A stretch of DNA of 57,704 nucleotides from an uncultured Clostridia bacterium (GTDB lineage Bacteria; Bacillota; Clostridia; Oscillospirales; Ruminococcaceae). The notes under the pieces were generated by a model. It ran no database searches and was not told where the DNA came from. It saw only the letters and a program-made list of their open reading frames with translations. The stretch lies in contig CAMELR010000016.1 in assembly GCA_945923775.1 (NCBI GenBank), positions 1 to 57,704 on the forward strand, in the 5' to 3' direction. Shown one piece after another: positions 35,120 to 44,124 of this stretch; positions within the stretch are counted from its first letter, which is position 1; each line of letters begins with the position of its first letter. The position numbers were made by a program, and so were the translations under genes.

Positions 35120-35665
35120 TTGACATCAGCAAACGATCTTACAAGGAACATAAAGCGCGTTATCTTCACCGAGGAGGAGATAAAGGCGAAAATTGCGGAG
35201 GCAGGCAGGGAACTCAGCGAGAAATACGCCGGGAAGCCGCTGCTTCTGGTGAGCATACTTAACGGCGCGTTCGTATTCATGGCGGACTTCTGCCGCGCGG
35301 TAACGATCCCGTGCGAGATAGCTTTCATGTGCGCAAAGAGCTACTATAACGGAACCGTATCCAGCGGAGAGGTCACTATTACGAAGGATCTTACCCAGGA
35401 CATCAGCGGGTACCATGTTGTCATACTTGAGGACATAATCGACACCGGCCGCACTCTGAAAGCAGTCGTAGAGCTGCTGAAGAAGCGCGATCCGCTTTCC
35501 CTTGAGGTAATCACGCTGCTGGACAAGCCGTCCCGCCGTACGGTGGAGTTCGAAGCGGACAAGGCGCTGTTCACTATCCCGGATTATTTCGTGATAGGCT
35601 ACGGGCTTGACTGCGGCGAGAAGTACCGTAACCTGCCCTACATCGCAGAGTACAGCGCGGACTGA
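35120..35665 (+). CDS. hpt: Hypoxanthine phosphoribosyltransferase
   Basis: A 181-residue purine salvage enzyme making IMP or GMP from hypoxanthine or guanine and PRPP. The PRPP motif is VVILEDIIDTGRTL, the flexible loop region is SYYNGTVSSGEV, and the base-binding DYFVIGYGLDCGEKYRNLP stretch is near the C-terminus. I chose TTG 35120 because GGGAGG lies 8 bases upstream and the length then equals that of the family. It is 8 bases ahead of a purine permease, a sensible salvage pair. Confidence 0.95.
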   Translation: MTSANDLTRNIKRVIFTEEEIKAKIAEAGRELSEKYAGKPLLLVSILNGAFVFMADFCRAVTIPCEIAFMCAKSYYNGTVSSGEVTITKDLTQDISGYHVVILEDIIDTGRTLKAVVELLKKRDPLSLEVITLLDKPSRRTVEFEADKALFTIPDYFVIGYGLDCGEKYRNLPYIAEYSAD

Positions 35666-35673
35666 GAGGTAAA

Positions 35674-37068
35674 ATGAGCACAAATTCAAATAACACTCAG
35701 CAGCGGGGATTCCTTGACAGGCTGTTCAAGCTGAAGGAAAATCACACGGACGTCAAAACCGAGCTTGCCGCAGGACTTACCACGTTTATGACGATGGCGT
35801 ATATCCTGGCGGTCAACCCGAGTATTCTTTCAGCGGCAGGAATGGACGGCACTGCGGTCCTCATCGCGACATGCATAGCTTCCTTCATCGGCACAATGCT
35901 GATGGGACTTCTCGCGAACCTGCCGTTTGCGCTCTCAGCGGGAATGGGTCTGAATGCGTTCATGGCGTACACCATCGTGCTTGGCTACGGATATAGCTGG
36001 CAGATCGCACTGCTGGCGGTGTTCGTTGAGGGCCTGATTTTTATAGTGCTTTCTCTGACGAAGGTTCGCGAGGCTATTTTCAACGCGATCCCACTGCCTA
36101 TCAAGAAGGCGGTTTCGGTCGGGATCGGACTTTTCATCGCGTTTATCGGGCTGAAAAATTCCGGGCTGGTGGTTGACAACGAATCAACGCTTGTTGCGAT
36201 AACCAACTTTACCGAGGATTTCAACACGGCGGGAATCTGCGCGGTTCTTGCGCTCGTGGGAACTATTTTCACCTTTATTCTTCACGCAAAGAACGTACGC
36301 GGCTCTGTGCTGATAGGAATTCTCGCGACATGGGTGCTTGGAATCATCTGCCAGCTCTGCGGCATCTACGTACCGGGTGAGGGCTACGCTTCCCTGATAC
36401 CGAGCTTCGGCATGACCGATTTCACGGCTCTGGGGCTGACGTTCGGGCAGTGCTTCAACGTTGATTTCAGCACGGTTGATATTGTGAACTTCATTGTTAT
36501 CGTGTTCTCGTTTCTGTTCGTCGACCTGTTCGACACGCTGGGAACCCTCATAGGAGTAAGCTCCCGTGCCGGAATGCTCGACGAAAACGGAAGGCTCCCG
36601 AAGATACGCCCGGCGCTTCTCGCGGACGCCATCGCCACAACGGCGGGCGCAGTTCTGGGAACCAGCACCACGACAACGTTCGTGGAGTCCTCTGCTGGCG
36701 TTGGCGCAGGCGGCAGAACAGGACTCACCGCAGTTACGACCGCGATACTGTTCCTGCTTTCGATATTCCTGGCTCCGGTGTTCGTTGCGATCCCATCGTT
36801 TGCGACCGCGCCTGCACTTATCGTAGTCGGATTCATGATGTTCAGTTCCGTAACCGAGATAAAGTTCGACGCAAAGTCGCTGACCGACGCGATACCCGCC
36901 TATATCTGCATTATTGCAATGCCGCTGTTCTACAGCGTTTCCGAGGGTATCTCGCTTGGTATCATCTCCTACACGGTGATAAACCTCTGCTGCGGAAAGG
37001 GCAAAAAGGTACCGCCGCTGATTTACGTATTGACGGTGCTGTTTATTCTGAAATATATTTTCCTGTAA
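35674..37068 (+). CDS. NCS2/AzgA-type guanine-hypoxanthine permease
   Basis: A 464-residue membrane protein with about 12-14 helices. AzgA hallmarks are GLTTFMTMAYILAVNPSIL near the N-terminus, FVDLFDTLGTLIGVSSRAG in the middle and GTSTTTTFVESSAGVGAGG for the re-entrant substrate segment. It likely imports hypoxanthine, guanine or adenine by proton symport. Cotranscription with hpt (8-base gap) supports a purine substrate. No purine riboswitch is visible in the short leader of the unit. Confidence 0.93.
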   Translation: MSTNSNNTQQRGFLDRLFKLKENHTDVKTELAAGLTTFMTMAYILAVNPSILSAAGMDGTAVLIATCIASFIGTMLMGLLANLPFALSAGMGLNAFMAYTIVLGYGYSWQIALLAVFVEGLIFIVLSLTKVREAIFNAIPLPIKKAVSVGIGLFIAFIGLKNSGLVVDNESTLVAITNFTEDFNTAGICAVLALVGTIFTFILHAKNVRGSVLIGILATWVLGIICQLCGIYVPGEGYASLIPSFGMTDFTALGLTFGQCFNVDFSTVDIVNFIVIVFSFLFVDLFDTLGTLIGVSSRAGMLDENGRLPKIRPALLADAIATTAGAVLGTSTTTTFVESSAGVGAGGRTGLTAVTTAILFLLSIFLAPVFVAIPSFATAPALIVVGFMMFSSVTEIKFDAKSLTDAIPAYICIIAMPLFYSVSEGISLGIISYTVINLCCGKGKKVPPLIYVLTVLFILKYIFL

Positions 37069-37074
37069 ATTTTC

Positions 37075-37102
37075 AGCCGCTCTGGGTCGACTCAGGGCGG
37101 CT
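37075..37102 (+). terminator. Hairpin after the purine permease
   Basis: AGCCGC / GCGGCT (37075-37080, 37097-37102) encloses a self-complementary core. No T tract follows, so it likely works with the next hairpin. Confidence 0.45.
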
Positions 37103-37114
37103 ATGTATACTAAA

Positions 37115-37151
37115 AATCCCCCGGAAGGCTCATCTGAACCTCCGGGGGATT
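37115..37151. terminator. Terminator for the CBM2-GH5 gene (minus), also stops plus transcripts
   Basis: An 11-bp perfect stem AATCCCCCGGA (37115-37125) / TCCGGGGGATT (37141-37151). On the minus strand it is followed by TTTAG after the ATT end, and it starts 5 bases after the GH5 stop. Confidence 0.88.
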
Positions 37152-37155
37152 ACTA

Positions 37156-38904
37156 TTAGTGATTCCTGAACCACTTGCGTATCCATGCGCCGCTTTCGGA
37201 GTAGTCGCTGTCCGACCACTTTCCGTCAGCCTTCGCGGATTCCTTGAAGCAGGAGGAAGATTCGTTCTTGTTTGCGAGGTTCCAGTTGCAGTAGCTTACG
37301 CCGTATTTATCAAGAAGTTTGAGCCACTTTTCTGTCTGCGCGAAGTCGTTGCCGCCGTTGCCGGAGGCGTCGCAGCAGCCGAATTCCGAAACGAATATCG
37401 GAAGTCCGCCGTTGATGCATTTTTCCGCGCGTTCACGCAGCCAGTCCGTATGCGTAGCCGCATAGAAATGCAGCGCGTACATTACGTTGTCGTATTTCAG
37501 CGGGTCGGCAAGCGCCTGGTCGATGTCCTGGCTCCAGGTTGGCGTACCTACGATTATTACCGCGTCCTTGTCGTTCTTGCGTATTACCGGGATAACCTTT
37601 TCAGCATAGGGCTTTATGACGCCTTTCCAGGTCGCGTTTCCGTTCGGCTCGTTTACTATCTCGTAGATAATGTTGGGGTAGTCTGCGTATTTCTTTGACA
37701 TCTTGTCGAAGAATTTTATTGCTTCGTCCGTATACTGGCTCGGGTCGCCGGGATTCAGCACGTGCCAGTCAATGATGACGTACATTCCGAGCTTGATACA
37801 GATATCCACGCCCTTTTCCAGGAGCTGAGTGCTTCCTTCCTTATTCTGCATGTAGCACTGACCGTTGCCCCATTCGTCAACGTACATCGCCATGCGGACT
37901 ACGTTTGTGTTCCAGTCGTCGCGCAGGGTTCGGAATGCGTTTTCGTTTACAAAGTCCGGGAACCAGGTGATTCCGTGCGTGCTCATGCCTCTGAGCTGGT
38001 AGCCCTTTCCGTTTTTGTCCACAAGCTGGGTTCCCTTGACGGAAAGCTGACCGTGAGCGGCTACCGGGGTGGTTCCGTCCGGATCCTCAGGAGCAGGCGG
38101 AACCGTCTGAATCGTGACCGCCGGTGTGGTGGAAGTTGGCTGATTGTCGTCGCCGTTCTGCCCGGAGTTTGTTCCCACGGAAGCAGCCGAGCCGTTAACT
38201 GTAGCCTTCGACGGCGTGAAATCGCCGGGGCATGACCAGTTGAATCCGAAACCGGTGTTACCGCCGCTGGGAATGCTTCCGTTATAGGACTCGTTCTTAA
38301 TGGTGAGCGTAGTCCCGCTAACAGAGAAAATACCGTTCCAGCTTGCAGTCAGCTTGAATCCGGAGGGAACTGTCACTTTAACAGTCCAGCTTCCTACGTC
38401 GGAGCCGGAATTGTTCGTAAGTGTAGCTTCGTAGCCGCCGCACTTGTTTCCGCCTTCCTCCCAGGTGGAGTTCAGCTTCCAGTCGACCGAGAATTTCGTG
38501 AGCTCAGCCGGTTTTGTGGTTGCCGAGGTCTTGACCGTTGAAGCGGTGGTTTTCACAGTCGTAGCTGTTGTTGAAGCCGGTTCGGAAGTCGCGCCTGACG
38601 TGCTTTGAGCGGGTGTTGTTTCGTAAGGAATGTCCGATGCTGCGGAAGATTCAGCGGTTGACATTTCACCGACAAACTCCTCGGTTGGAGCGGTTCCGTT
38701 GTTTTCGGAATGCTCCGGAGCGGGGGAAGGTTCCGCGGATACTGTAGAAGGAGCCGTTGTAACCTCGCCGCTGCCGGATACGTCAGAGGAAACCGCCGTT
38801 TCGGAATCAGCCGGGATCTCCGCAGGTTTCTGGTCGGCGGAGCAGCCGCAGAGCAGCGAAGCGCATAGAATCGCCGCGATAATGGATCTGAGCTTGTTTT
38901 TCAT
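37156..38904 (-). CDS. CBM2-GH5 cellulase lipoprotein
   Basis: A 582-residue lipoprotein endoglucanase. The signal ends LLCGC with lipid-site C21. A Ser/Thr/Pro/Glu-rich linker runs to about 135, long enough to cross the wall. A CBM2-like cellulose-binding domain covers about 137-241 with exposed tryptophans (STWEEGG, TASWNG, FNWSC). A second linker leads to the GH5 subfamily 2-like catalytic domain (about 286-582), with acid/base E419 in EIVNEPNG and nucleophile E507 in VSEFG. It should cut crystalline or amorphous cellulose while tethered to the cell. No dockerin or cohesin is seen. AAAGGA precedes the ATG. Confidence 0.93.
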   Translation of the reverse strand: MKNKLRSIIAAILCASLLCGCSADQKPAEIPADSETAVSSDVSGSGEVTTAPSTVSAEPSPAPEHSENNGTAPTEEFVGEMSTAESSAASDIPYETTPAQSTSGATSEPASTTATTVKTTASTVKTSATTKPAELTKFSVDWKLNSTWEEGGNKCGGYEATLTNNSGSDVGSWTVKVTVPSGFKLTASWNGIFSVSGTTLTIKNESYNGSIPSGGNTGFGFNWSCPGDFTPSKATVNGSAASVGTNSGQNGDDNQPTSTTPAVTIQTVPPAPEDPDGTTPVAAHGQLSVKGTQLVDKNGKGYQLRGMSTHGITWFPDFVNENAFRTLRDDWNTNVVRMAMYVDEWGNGQCYMQNKEGSTQLLEKGVDICIKLGMYVIIDWHVLNPGDPSQYTDEAIKFFDKMSKKYADYPNIIYEIVNEPNGNATWKGVIKPYAEKVIPVIRKNDKDAVIIVGTPTWSQDIDQALADPLKYDNVMYALHFYAATHTDWLRERAEKCINGGLPIFVSEFGCCDASGNGGNDFAQTEKWLKLLDKYGVSYCNWNLANKNESSSCFKESAKADGKWSDSDYSESGAWIRKWFRNH

Positions 38905-38938
38905 ATAATTATCCTTTCTGAGCAGGTATACTTAATTA

Positions 38939-38967
38939 ATTATATCATCTCAGCAGTAAAAAATCAA
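38939..38967 (-). promoter_or_regulatory. Sigma-A promoter for the CBM2-GH5 gene
   Basis: On the minus strand TTGATT (38962-38967), a 17-base spacer and perfect TATAAT (38939-38944). Confidence 0.78.
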
Positions 38968-39024
38968 CTGTGTACTAGCACAAAATCCTTTATGAAAACT
39001 TATGCAGAAAAATAAAAAATCATA

Positions 39025-39053
39025 TTGAAATCCGGCGATTTTTGTGTTATTAT
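39025..39053 (+). promoter_or_regulatory. Promoter for carB
   Basis: TTGAAA (39025-39030), a 17-base spacer and TATTAT (39048-39053). A small hairpin TCTGTG/CACAGA (39067-39082) follows in the leader; it does not resemble a PyrR attenuator. Confidence 0.65.
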
Positions 39054-39110
39054 ATATAGTGATAATTCTGTGCAGACACAGAGTACAAAAACGGATAAGG
39101 GAGTAAAATT

Positions 39111-42100
39111 ATGCCAAAGAAACAGGACATCAACAAGATACTGATTATCGGATCAGGTCCTATCATCATCGGACAGGCGTGCGAGTTCGACTATTCCGGC
39201 ACGCAGGCGTGCAAGGCGCTTCGCAAGCTGGGATACCAGATCGTACTGGTGAACTCTAACCCTGCCACCATCATGACCGACCCCGATGTAGCCGACATCA
39301 CCTACATCGAGCCTCTCAACGTTGACAGACTTACCCAGATCATCGAGAAAGAGCGCCCCGACGCGCTGCTGCCGAACCTCGGCGGCCAGTCCGGACTGAA
39401 CCTCTGCTCCGAGCTGAGCGAGGCAGGCGTACTTGAGAAGTACAACGTGCAGGTGATCGGCGTTCAGGTCGACGCGATCGAGCGCGGCGAGGATCGTATC
39501 GAATTCAAGCACACAATGCAGAAGCTTGGCATTGAAATGCCCCGCAGCGAGGTAGCATATTCCGTTGAAGAAGCTGTGAAGATCGCTGAGCAGCTCAAGT
39601 ACCCGGTAGTGCTCCGTCCGGCGTACACCATGGGCGGCGCAGGCGGCGGCATGGTCTACAACATCGACGAGCTGAAGGTAGTCTGCGCCCGCGGACTCCA
39701 GGCTAGCCTTGTTGGCCAGGTGCTCGTTGAGGAGTGCATAAGCGGCTGGGAAGAGCTTGAGCTCGAGGTAGTACGCGACGCAAACGACAACGTTATCACT
39801 GTATGCTTCATTGAAAATATCGACCCCATCGGCGTACACACCGGCGATTCCTTCTGCTCCGCGCCTATGCTGACCATCAGCGAGGACGTTCAGAAGAAGC
39901 TCCAGGAGTATTCCTACAAGATAGTAAAGGCTATCGAAGTGATCGGAGGCTGTAACTGCCAGTTCGCTCACGATCCTGTTTCCGGACGTATCGTTGTAAT
40001 CGAGATCAACCCGAGAACTTCCCGTTCCTCAGCGCTTGCATCAAAGGCGACCGGTTTCCCGATCGCGCTGGTTTCCGCTATGCTCGCGTGCGGCCTGACA
40101 CTCGACGAGATCCCCTGCGGCAAGTACGGCACGCTGGATAAGTACGTTCCCGGCGGCGATTATGTTGTTATCAAGTTCGCGCGCTGGGCATTCGAGAAGT
40201 TCAAGGGCGCTGAGGACAAGCTCGGCACCCAGATGAAGGCAGTCGGCGAGGTAATGTCCATCGGCAAGACCTACAAGGAGGCTTTCCAGAAGGCGATTCG
40301 CAGCCTTGAGACCGGCAGATACGGCCTCGGCTTCGCTAAGGACTTCAACAAGCTGTCAAAGGCTGAGCTGCTTGCAAAGCTGCGCTACCCGACCAGCGAG
40401 CGCCAGTTCATAATTTACGAGGCACTCCGCAAGGGCGCTACCATCGACGAGATATACGACCTCACCAAGATCAAGCACTGGTTCCTCCAGCAGATGAAGG
40501 AGCTGGTTGACGAGGAGAACGCGCTCATTGAGAAAAAGGGCGCAGTTCCCGCAGAGCCGGTACTCCGCCAGGCAAAGCTCGACGGATTCTCCGACAGATA
40601 TCTCAGCCAGATCCTCGGCGTTTCCGAGGAGGAGGTACGCACCACCCGCGAGAAGTACGGTATCCGCGAGGCATGGGAGGGTATCCACGTAAGCGGCACC
40701 GAGAATGCGGCATATTATTACTCCACCTATCATGATATCAAGGACACAAGCCCGGTTTCTGACAAGCCGAAGATAATGATTCTTGGCGGCGGCCCCAACA
40801 GAATCGGTCAGGGTATCGAGTTCGATTACTGCTGTGTACATGCAGCGCTCGCACTGAAGAAGCTCGGATTTGAGTCCATCATCGTAAACTGCAACCCTGA
40901 GACGGTTTCCACCGACTATGACACCTCCGACAAGCTCTATTTCGAGCCGCTGACCCTGGAGGACGTTCTCGCTATCCACGAGAAGGAGAAGCCGGTAGGC
41001 GTAATCGCTCAGTTCGGCGGTCAGACTCCGCTGAATCTTGCAGGCGACCTCAAGAAGTACGGCGTAAATATCCTCGGCACCAGCCCGGAGACCATCGACC
41101 TCGCAGAGGATCGCGATCACTTCCGCGCAATGATGGAGAAGCTCGGCATTCCTATGCCGGAATCCGGAATGGCTGTCAACGTTGACGAGGCACTCGAAAT
41201 CGCAAACAGGATCGGTTACCCGGTAATGGTTCGTCCGTCCTACGTTCTCGGCGGCCGTGGAATGGAGATCGTTCACGACGATGAGATGATGAAGGTCTAC
41301 ATGTCCGCCGCTGTTGGCGTAACTCCCGACAGACCTATCCTTATCGACCGCTTCCTGCACCACGCTACCGAGTGCGAGGCAGACGCTATCTCCGACGGCA
41401 AGAACTGCTTCGTTCCCGCAGTTATGGAGCACATCGAGCTTGCCGGCGTACACTCCGGCGACTCCGCATGCATACTCCCGAGCAAGAATCTCACCGCAAA
41501 GCAGGTAGAGACCATCAAGGAGTACACCAGAAAAATCGCCGTTGAGATGAACGTCTGCGGCCTGATGAACATGCAGTACGCCATCGAGGACGACACCGTG
41601 TACGTTCTTGAGGCTAACCCGCGTGCTTCCAGAACGGTTCCGCTGGTTTCCAAGGTGTGCAGCATAAACATGGTTCAGATAGCTACGCAGATCATTACTT
41701 CCTCGCTGACTGGCAAGCCCAGCCCCGTTCCGGAGCTCCGCGACCACAAGATCAACCACTACGGCGTAAAGGAAGCAGTGTTCCCGTTCAACATGTTCCC
41801 TGAGGTAGACCCCGTGCTTGGTCCGGAGATGAGATCCACCGGCGAAGTGCTTGGTATCTCCCCGAGCTTTGGCGAGGCATACTACAAGGCTCAGGAAGCG
41901 ACCCGCACAAAGCTTCCCCAGGAGGGCACAGTGCTGCTGAGCGTATGCGACCGCGACAAGCCCGAGCTTATCGAGGTAGCGAAGGCGTTCAACGACCTTG
42001 GATTCAAGATCCTCGCAACCGGAAAGAGCTTCGAGATGATAAAGGAAGCAGGTATCCCGGCTGAGCGCATTTTCAAGATGTACGAGGGCAGACCCAACAT

Positions 42101-42329
42101 CGGCGACGCGATCGCGAACGGAAATATTCAGCTCATCATCAACACACCCGCCGGCAAGGACAGCGTGACCGACGACAGCTACATCAGAAAGGCTGCGATC
42201 AAGCACCGCATTCCTTACATCACAACGATGGCTGCCGCAAAGGCAAGCGCAGAAGGCATTCGTGCAATAAAGGAGAACAAGCACTTTGGCGTAAAGTCTC
42301 TCCAGGCGCACCATGCTGATATAGTCTGA
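39111..42329 (+). CDS. carB: Carbamoyl-phosphate synthase large subunit
   Basis: A 1072-residue enzyme making carbamoyl phosphate from bicarbonate, ammonia and two ATP for pyrimidine and arginine synthesis. The two homologous ATP-grasp halves begin ILIIGSGPIIIGQACEFDYSG (near 10) and IMILGGGPNRIGQGIEFDYC (near 555), separated by the oligomerisation domain. The C-terminal 130 residues form the MGS-like allosteric domain (KILATGKS, then ITTMAAAKAS). Length is canonical. carA is not adjacent, so the glutaminase subunit must be elsewhere. It is a single-gene unit between a promoter and a strong terminator. Confidence 0.97.
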   Translation: MPKKQDINKILIIGSGPIIIGQACEFDYSGTQACKALRKLGYQIVLVNSNPATIMTDPDVADITYIEPLNVDRLTQIIEKERPDALLPNLGGQSGLNLCSELSEAGVLEKYNVQVIGVQVDAIERGEDRIEFKHTMQKLGIEMPRSEVAYSVEEAVKIAEQLKYPVVLRPAYTMGGAGGGMVYNIDELKVVCARGLQASLVGQVLVEECISGWEELELEVVRDANDNVITVCFIENIDPIGVHTGDSFCSAPMLTISEDVQKKLQEYSYKIVKAIEVIGGCNCQFAHDPVSGRIVVIEINPRTSRSSALASKATGFPIALVSAMLACGLTLDEIPCGKYGTLDKYVPGGDYVVIKFARWAFEKFKGAEDKLGTQMKAVGEVMSIGKTYKEAFQKAIRSLETGRYGLGFAKDFNKLSKAELLAKLRYPTSERQFIIYEALRKGATIDEIYDLTKIKHWFLQQMKELVDEENALIEKKGAVPAEPVLRQAKLDGFSDRYLSQILGVSEEEVRTTREKYGIREAWEGIHVSGTENAAYYYSTYHDIKDTSPVSDKPKIMILGGGPNRIGQGIEFDYCCVHAALALKKLGFESIIVNCNPETVSTDYDTSDKLYFEPLTLEDVLAIHEKEKPVGVIAQFGGQTPLNLAGDLKKYGVNILGTSPETIDLAEDRDHFRAMMEKLGIPMPESGMAVNVDEALEIANRIGYPVMVRPSYVLGGRGMEIVHDDEMMKVYMSAAVGVTPDRPILIDRFLHHATECEADAISDGKNCFVPAVMEHIELAGVHSGDSACILPSKNLTAKQVETIKEYTRKIAVEMNVCGLMNMQYAIEDDTVYVLEANPRASRTVPLVSKVCSINMVQIATQIITSSLTGKPSPVPELRDHKINHYGVKEAVFPFNMFPEVDPVLGPEMRSTGEVLGISPSFGEAYYKAQEATRTKLPQEGTVLLSVCDRDKPELIEVAKAFNDLGFKILATGKSFEMIKEAGIPAERIFKMYEGRPNIGDAIANGNIQLIINTPAGKDSVTDDSYIRKAAIKHRIPYITTMAAAKASAEGIRAIKENKHFGVKSLQAHHADIV

Positions 42330-42335
42330 ATTAAA

Positions 42336-42375
42336 ATCTCCCTCCGGAACACTCTTCCGGAGGGAGATCTTTTTA
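42336..42375 (+). terminator. Terminator after carB
   Basis: A 13-bp perfect stem (42336-42348, 42356-42368) is followed by CTTTTTAA. Confidence 0.95.
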
Positions 42376-42415
42376 AGTAATTCAGCGGAATTTTAAAAAT
42401 ATTTTATAAAAACTG

Positions 42416-42444
42416 TTGCAAAAATAACCTAAATATGTTATGAT
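42416..42444 (+). promoter_or_regulatory. Promoter for the histone-like gene
   Basis: TTGCAA (42416-42421), a 17-base spacer and TATGAT (42439-42444). Confidence 0.65.
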
Positions 42445-42510
42445 AAATATATAGAATGGCAGGGTGCGTCATGCAGCCGCGCCATGGGATAATTGAAAGG
42501 AATTACGATC

Positions 42511-43113
42511 ATGCCAAGACAGAAGAAAACCACGACCACGACTACCGCAAAGGCGGAGACCGCAGTAAATGCTGCCGAGACGACAGCAGCTAAGCCTGTA
42601 GCAGCAAAGCCTGAAAAGCCCGTTGAGGTTAAGGCTGGCAAGACTGCTGAAGTTAAGGCTGCTCCTGCTGAGACTCCCAAGGCTGCTAAGAAGCCCGCTG
42701 CAAAGACCACAGCTAAAAAGGCTGTAAAGCCCGCAGCAAAGGCAGATTCCGCTCCCAAGAAGAGAGCCGGAAGAAAGCCGAAGCCCATCACAGTAAATGA
42801 TGTAGTAGCAAAGATATACAAGCGTATCGACAAGGCTGCCGGAAAGCAGGTTGCCGCTGAGGGCAGAGCCGCAGTTGATATCAAGCTGTATGGCCCGTTT
42901 GAGGCTCACATGTACATCGAGGTCAAGGACGGAAATGTTTCCGTTGAACCCTATGATTACATCGAGAGAGACCTCGAGGCCGCAGTTCCGGTTGACGTAG
43001 CGCTTGCAATCGCAGACGGCAAGACAACTATCAAGGAAGCGGTTGAGAACGGCTCCCTGTATGTTTTCGGAAATGTTCAGTTTGCACTCAAGTTTGCTAA
43101 GCTTTTCGATTGA
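42511..43113 (+). CDS. Histone H1-like Lys/Ala/Pro protein with C-terminal DUF6465-like domain
   Basis: A 200-residue protein in two parts. Residues 1-95 are low-complexity Lys/Ala/Thr/Pro with AAKP, KAAKKPAAK and TAKKAVKPAAK repeats, ending in the AT-hook-like GRKPKP. Residues about 96-200 form a compact mixed alpha/beta domain (VNDVVAKIYKRIDK, then LYGPFEAHMYIEVKDG) seen in clostridial proteins of unknown function. The basic tail suggests DNA or RNA binding, like bacterial H1 mimics. ATG 42511 has AAAGG 10 bases upstream; the TTG at 42493 lacks a site. It is monocistronic, with its own promoter and terminator. The function is inferred from composition only. Confidence 0.72.
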   Translation: MPRQKKTTTTTTAKAETAVNAAETTAAKPVAAKPEKPVEVKAGKTAEVKAAPAETPKAAKKPAAKTTAKKAVKPAAKADSAPKKRAGRKPKPITVNDVVAKIYKRIDKAAGKQVAAEGRAAVDIKLYGPFEAHMYIEVKDGNVSVEPYDYIERDLEAAVPVDVALAIADGKTTIKEAVENGSLYVFGNVQFALKFAKLFD

Positions 43114-43125
43114 TTCCGTATAGCT

Positions 43126-43160
43126 AACTCCCCCGCGTTTTGATTCGCGGGGGAGTTTTA
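43126..43160 (+). terminator. Terminator after the histone-like gene
   Basis: A 12-bp perfect stem AACTCCCCCGCG (43126-43137) / CGCGGGGGAGTT (43146-43157) followed by TTATATT. Confidence 0.9.
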
Positions 43161-43174
43161 TATTATAGGAAAAC

Positions 43175-43205
43175 AAACAGCGGCAGGGGAGACCTGCCGC
43201 TGTTT
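43175..43205 (-). terminator. Terminator after the TIGR02172-type phosphotransferase gene
   Basis: A 13-bp perfect stem (43175-43187, 43193-43205). On the minus strand it continues into TGTTTTCC, and the plus side has TTTTT, so it may act both ways. Confidence 0.88.
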
Positions 43206-43221
43206 TTATGTGAAATGCGAA

Positions 43222-43968
43222 TTACTCGTATTCAACTACGTTGACCCAGGATAGCAGGAAATCGCGCTCTTCCTTCTTGCCCTTTACGGACTGGGAAGCT
43301 GCAACGATAGGCAGCCACTTCTGAATGTACTGCTTTGCTGTATCGCTCTTCTTGCTGAACAGGTCGAGGTACTTCTCAGCAGTTTCCTTGTCGTTGTTGA
43401 GGTAGAACAACAGGTAAGTGCGTGCAACATCAGCGGAAGCATTACCCTGTGTAGCATGTGCCCAGTCGATGATGTAAGCGGTGCCGTCGTCCTTTACGAT
43501 AATGTTGGAGGGGTTGAAATCGCCGTGGCAAACCTTCTTATGCTCATGCATACCCTCGAGGCGGGTGTGCAGCTCGTAACGTGTTGTGGCGTCGAGGTTG
43601 GTTTCGCTGATCTTGCGGTTCATCTTGTCCTTCAGCTTGTTGAGCATCGGGCACTTTGCAGCATGAACCTGCATCTGAAGGTCAACGAACATTTCAAGGT
43701 ACTCGTCCTTCTTTGCGGGGTTCTCCTGCATGAGCTGTGCAAGGGTCTTGCCCTCGATGAACTCAGAAACGATTGCCCACTTGCCGTCGATCATCTTGAC
43801 TTCAAGCACCTTAGGAACGTTAATGCCTATATTCTCTACGCGCGCCTGATTGAGCGCTTCGTTGAGTATGTCAGGCTTTGCGTAGCTCTCGTCAAATACC
43901 TTGACCAGTGTGTTGCCTTCGCGGTAGATGGTCTTGCCGGGTCTGACAGCTAAAATGTTTTCGGACAT
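43222..43968 (-). CDS. TIGR02172-like aminoglycoside phosphotransferase (APH/choline kinase fold)
   Basis: A 248-residue kinase-fold protein. The catalytic loop is CHGDFNPSNIIV (HGDxxxxN) and the metal motif is YIIDWAHATQGN. The N-terminal strand block RPGKTIYREGNTLVKVF is characteristic of the TIGR02172 group common in Clostridia and Fibrobacter. These are not known to confer aminoglycoside resistance, and the natural substrate is unknown. ATG 43968 is chosen for GGAGG 10 bases before it; ten upstream codons in frame would include that site. It is downstream of adhE, but separated by a hairpin terminator. Confidence 0.82.
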   Translation of the reverse strand: MSENILAVRPGKTIYREGNTLVKVFDESYAKPDILNEALNQARVENIGINVPKVLEVKMIDGKWAIVSEFIEGKTLAQLMQENPAKKDEYLEMFVDLQMQVHAAKCPMLNKLKDKMNRKISETNLDATTRYELHTRLEGMHEHKKVCHGDFNPSNIIVKDDGTAYIIDWAHATQGNASADVARTYLLFYLNNDKETAEKYLDLFSKKSDTAKQYIQKWLPIVAASQSVKGKKEERDFLLSWVNVVEYE

Positions 43969-44054
43969 AGCTTTATCCTCCTGTAAAAAGAATGACATGC
44001 CAGTGATGGCAGTCTATATATCAAGGAGCATTGCGCTCCATGAATACAAGCACA

Positions 44055-44087
44055 AAGCCGGGCACGGGCTAAAAGTCCATGCCCGGC
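44055..44087 (-). terminator. Terminator after adhE
   Basis: A 9-bp stem AGCCGGGCA (44055-44063) / TGCCCGGCT (44079-44087) with further pairing inside. The minus-strand tail CTTTGTG is a weak T tract. Confidence 0.7.
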
Positions 44088-44124
44088 TGCGTTAAATCAG
44101 TACGGGAGTACTATTGAGAGGGGA

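Noticed and set aside
43222-43968. Aminoglycoside resistance gene
   Set aside because: The kinase fold is shared, but the sequence fits the TIGR02172 housekeeping group and has no mobile-element context.
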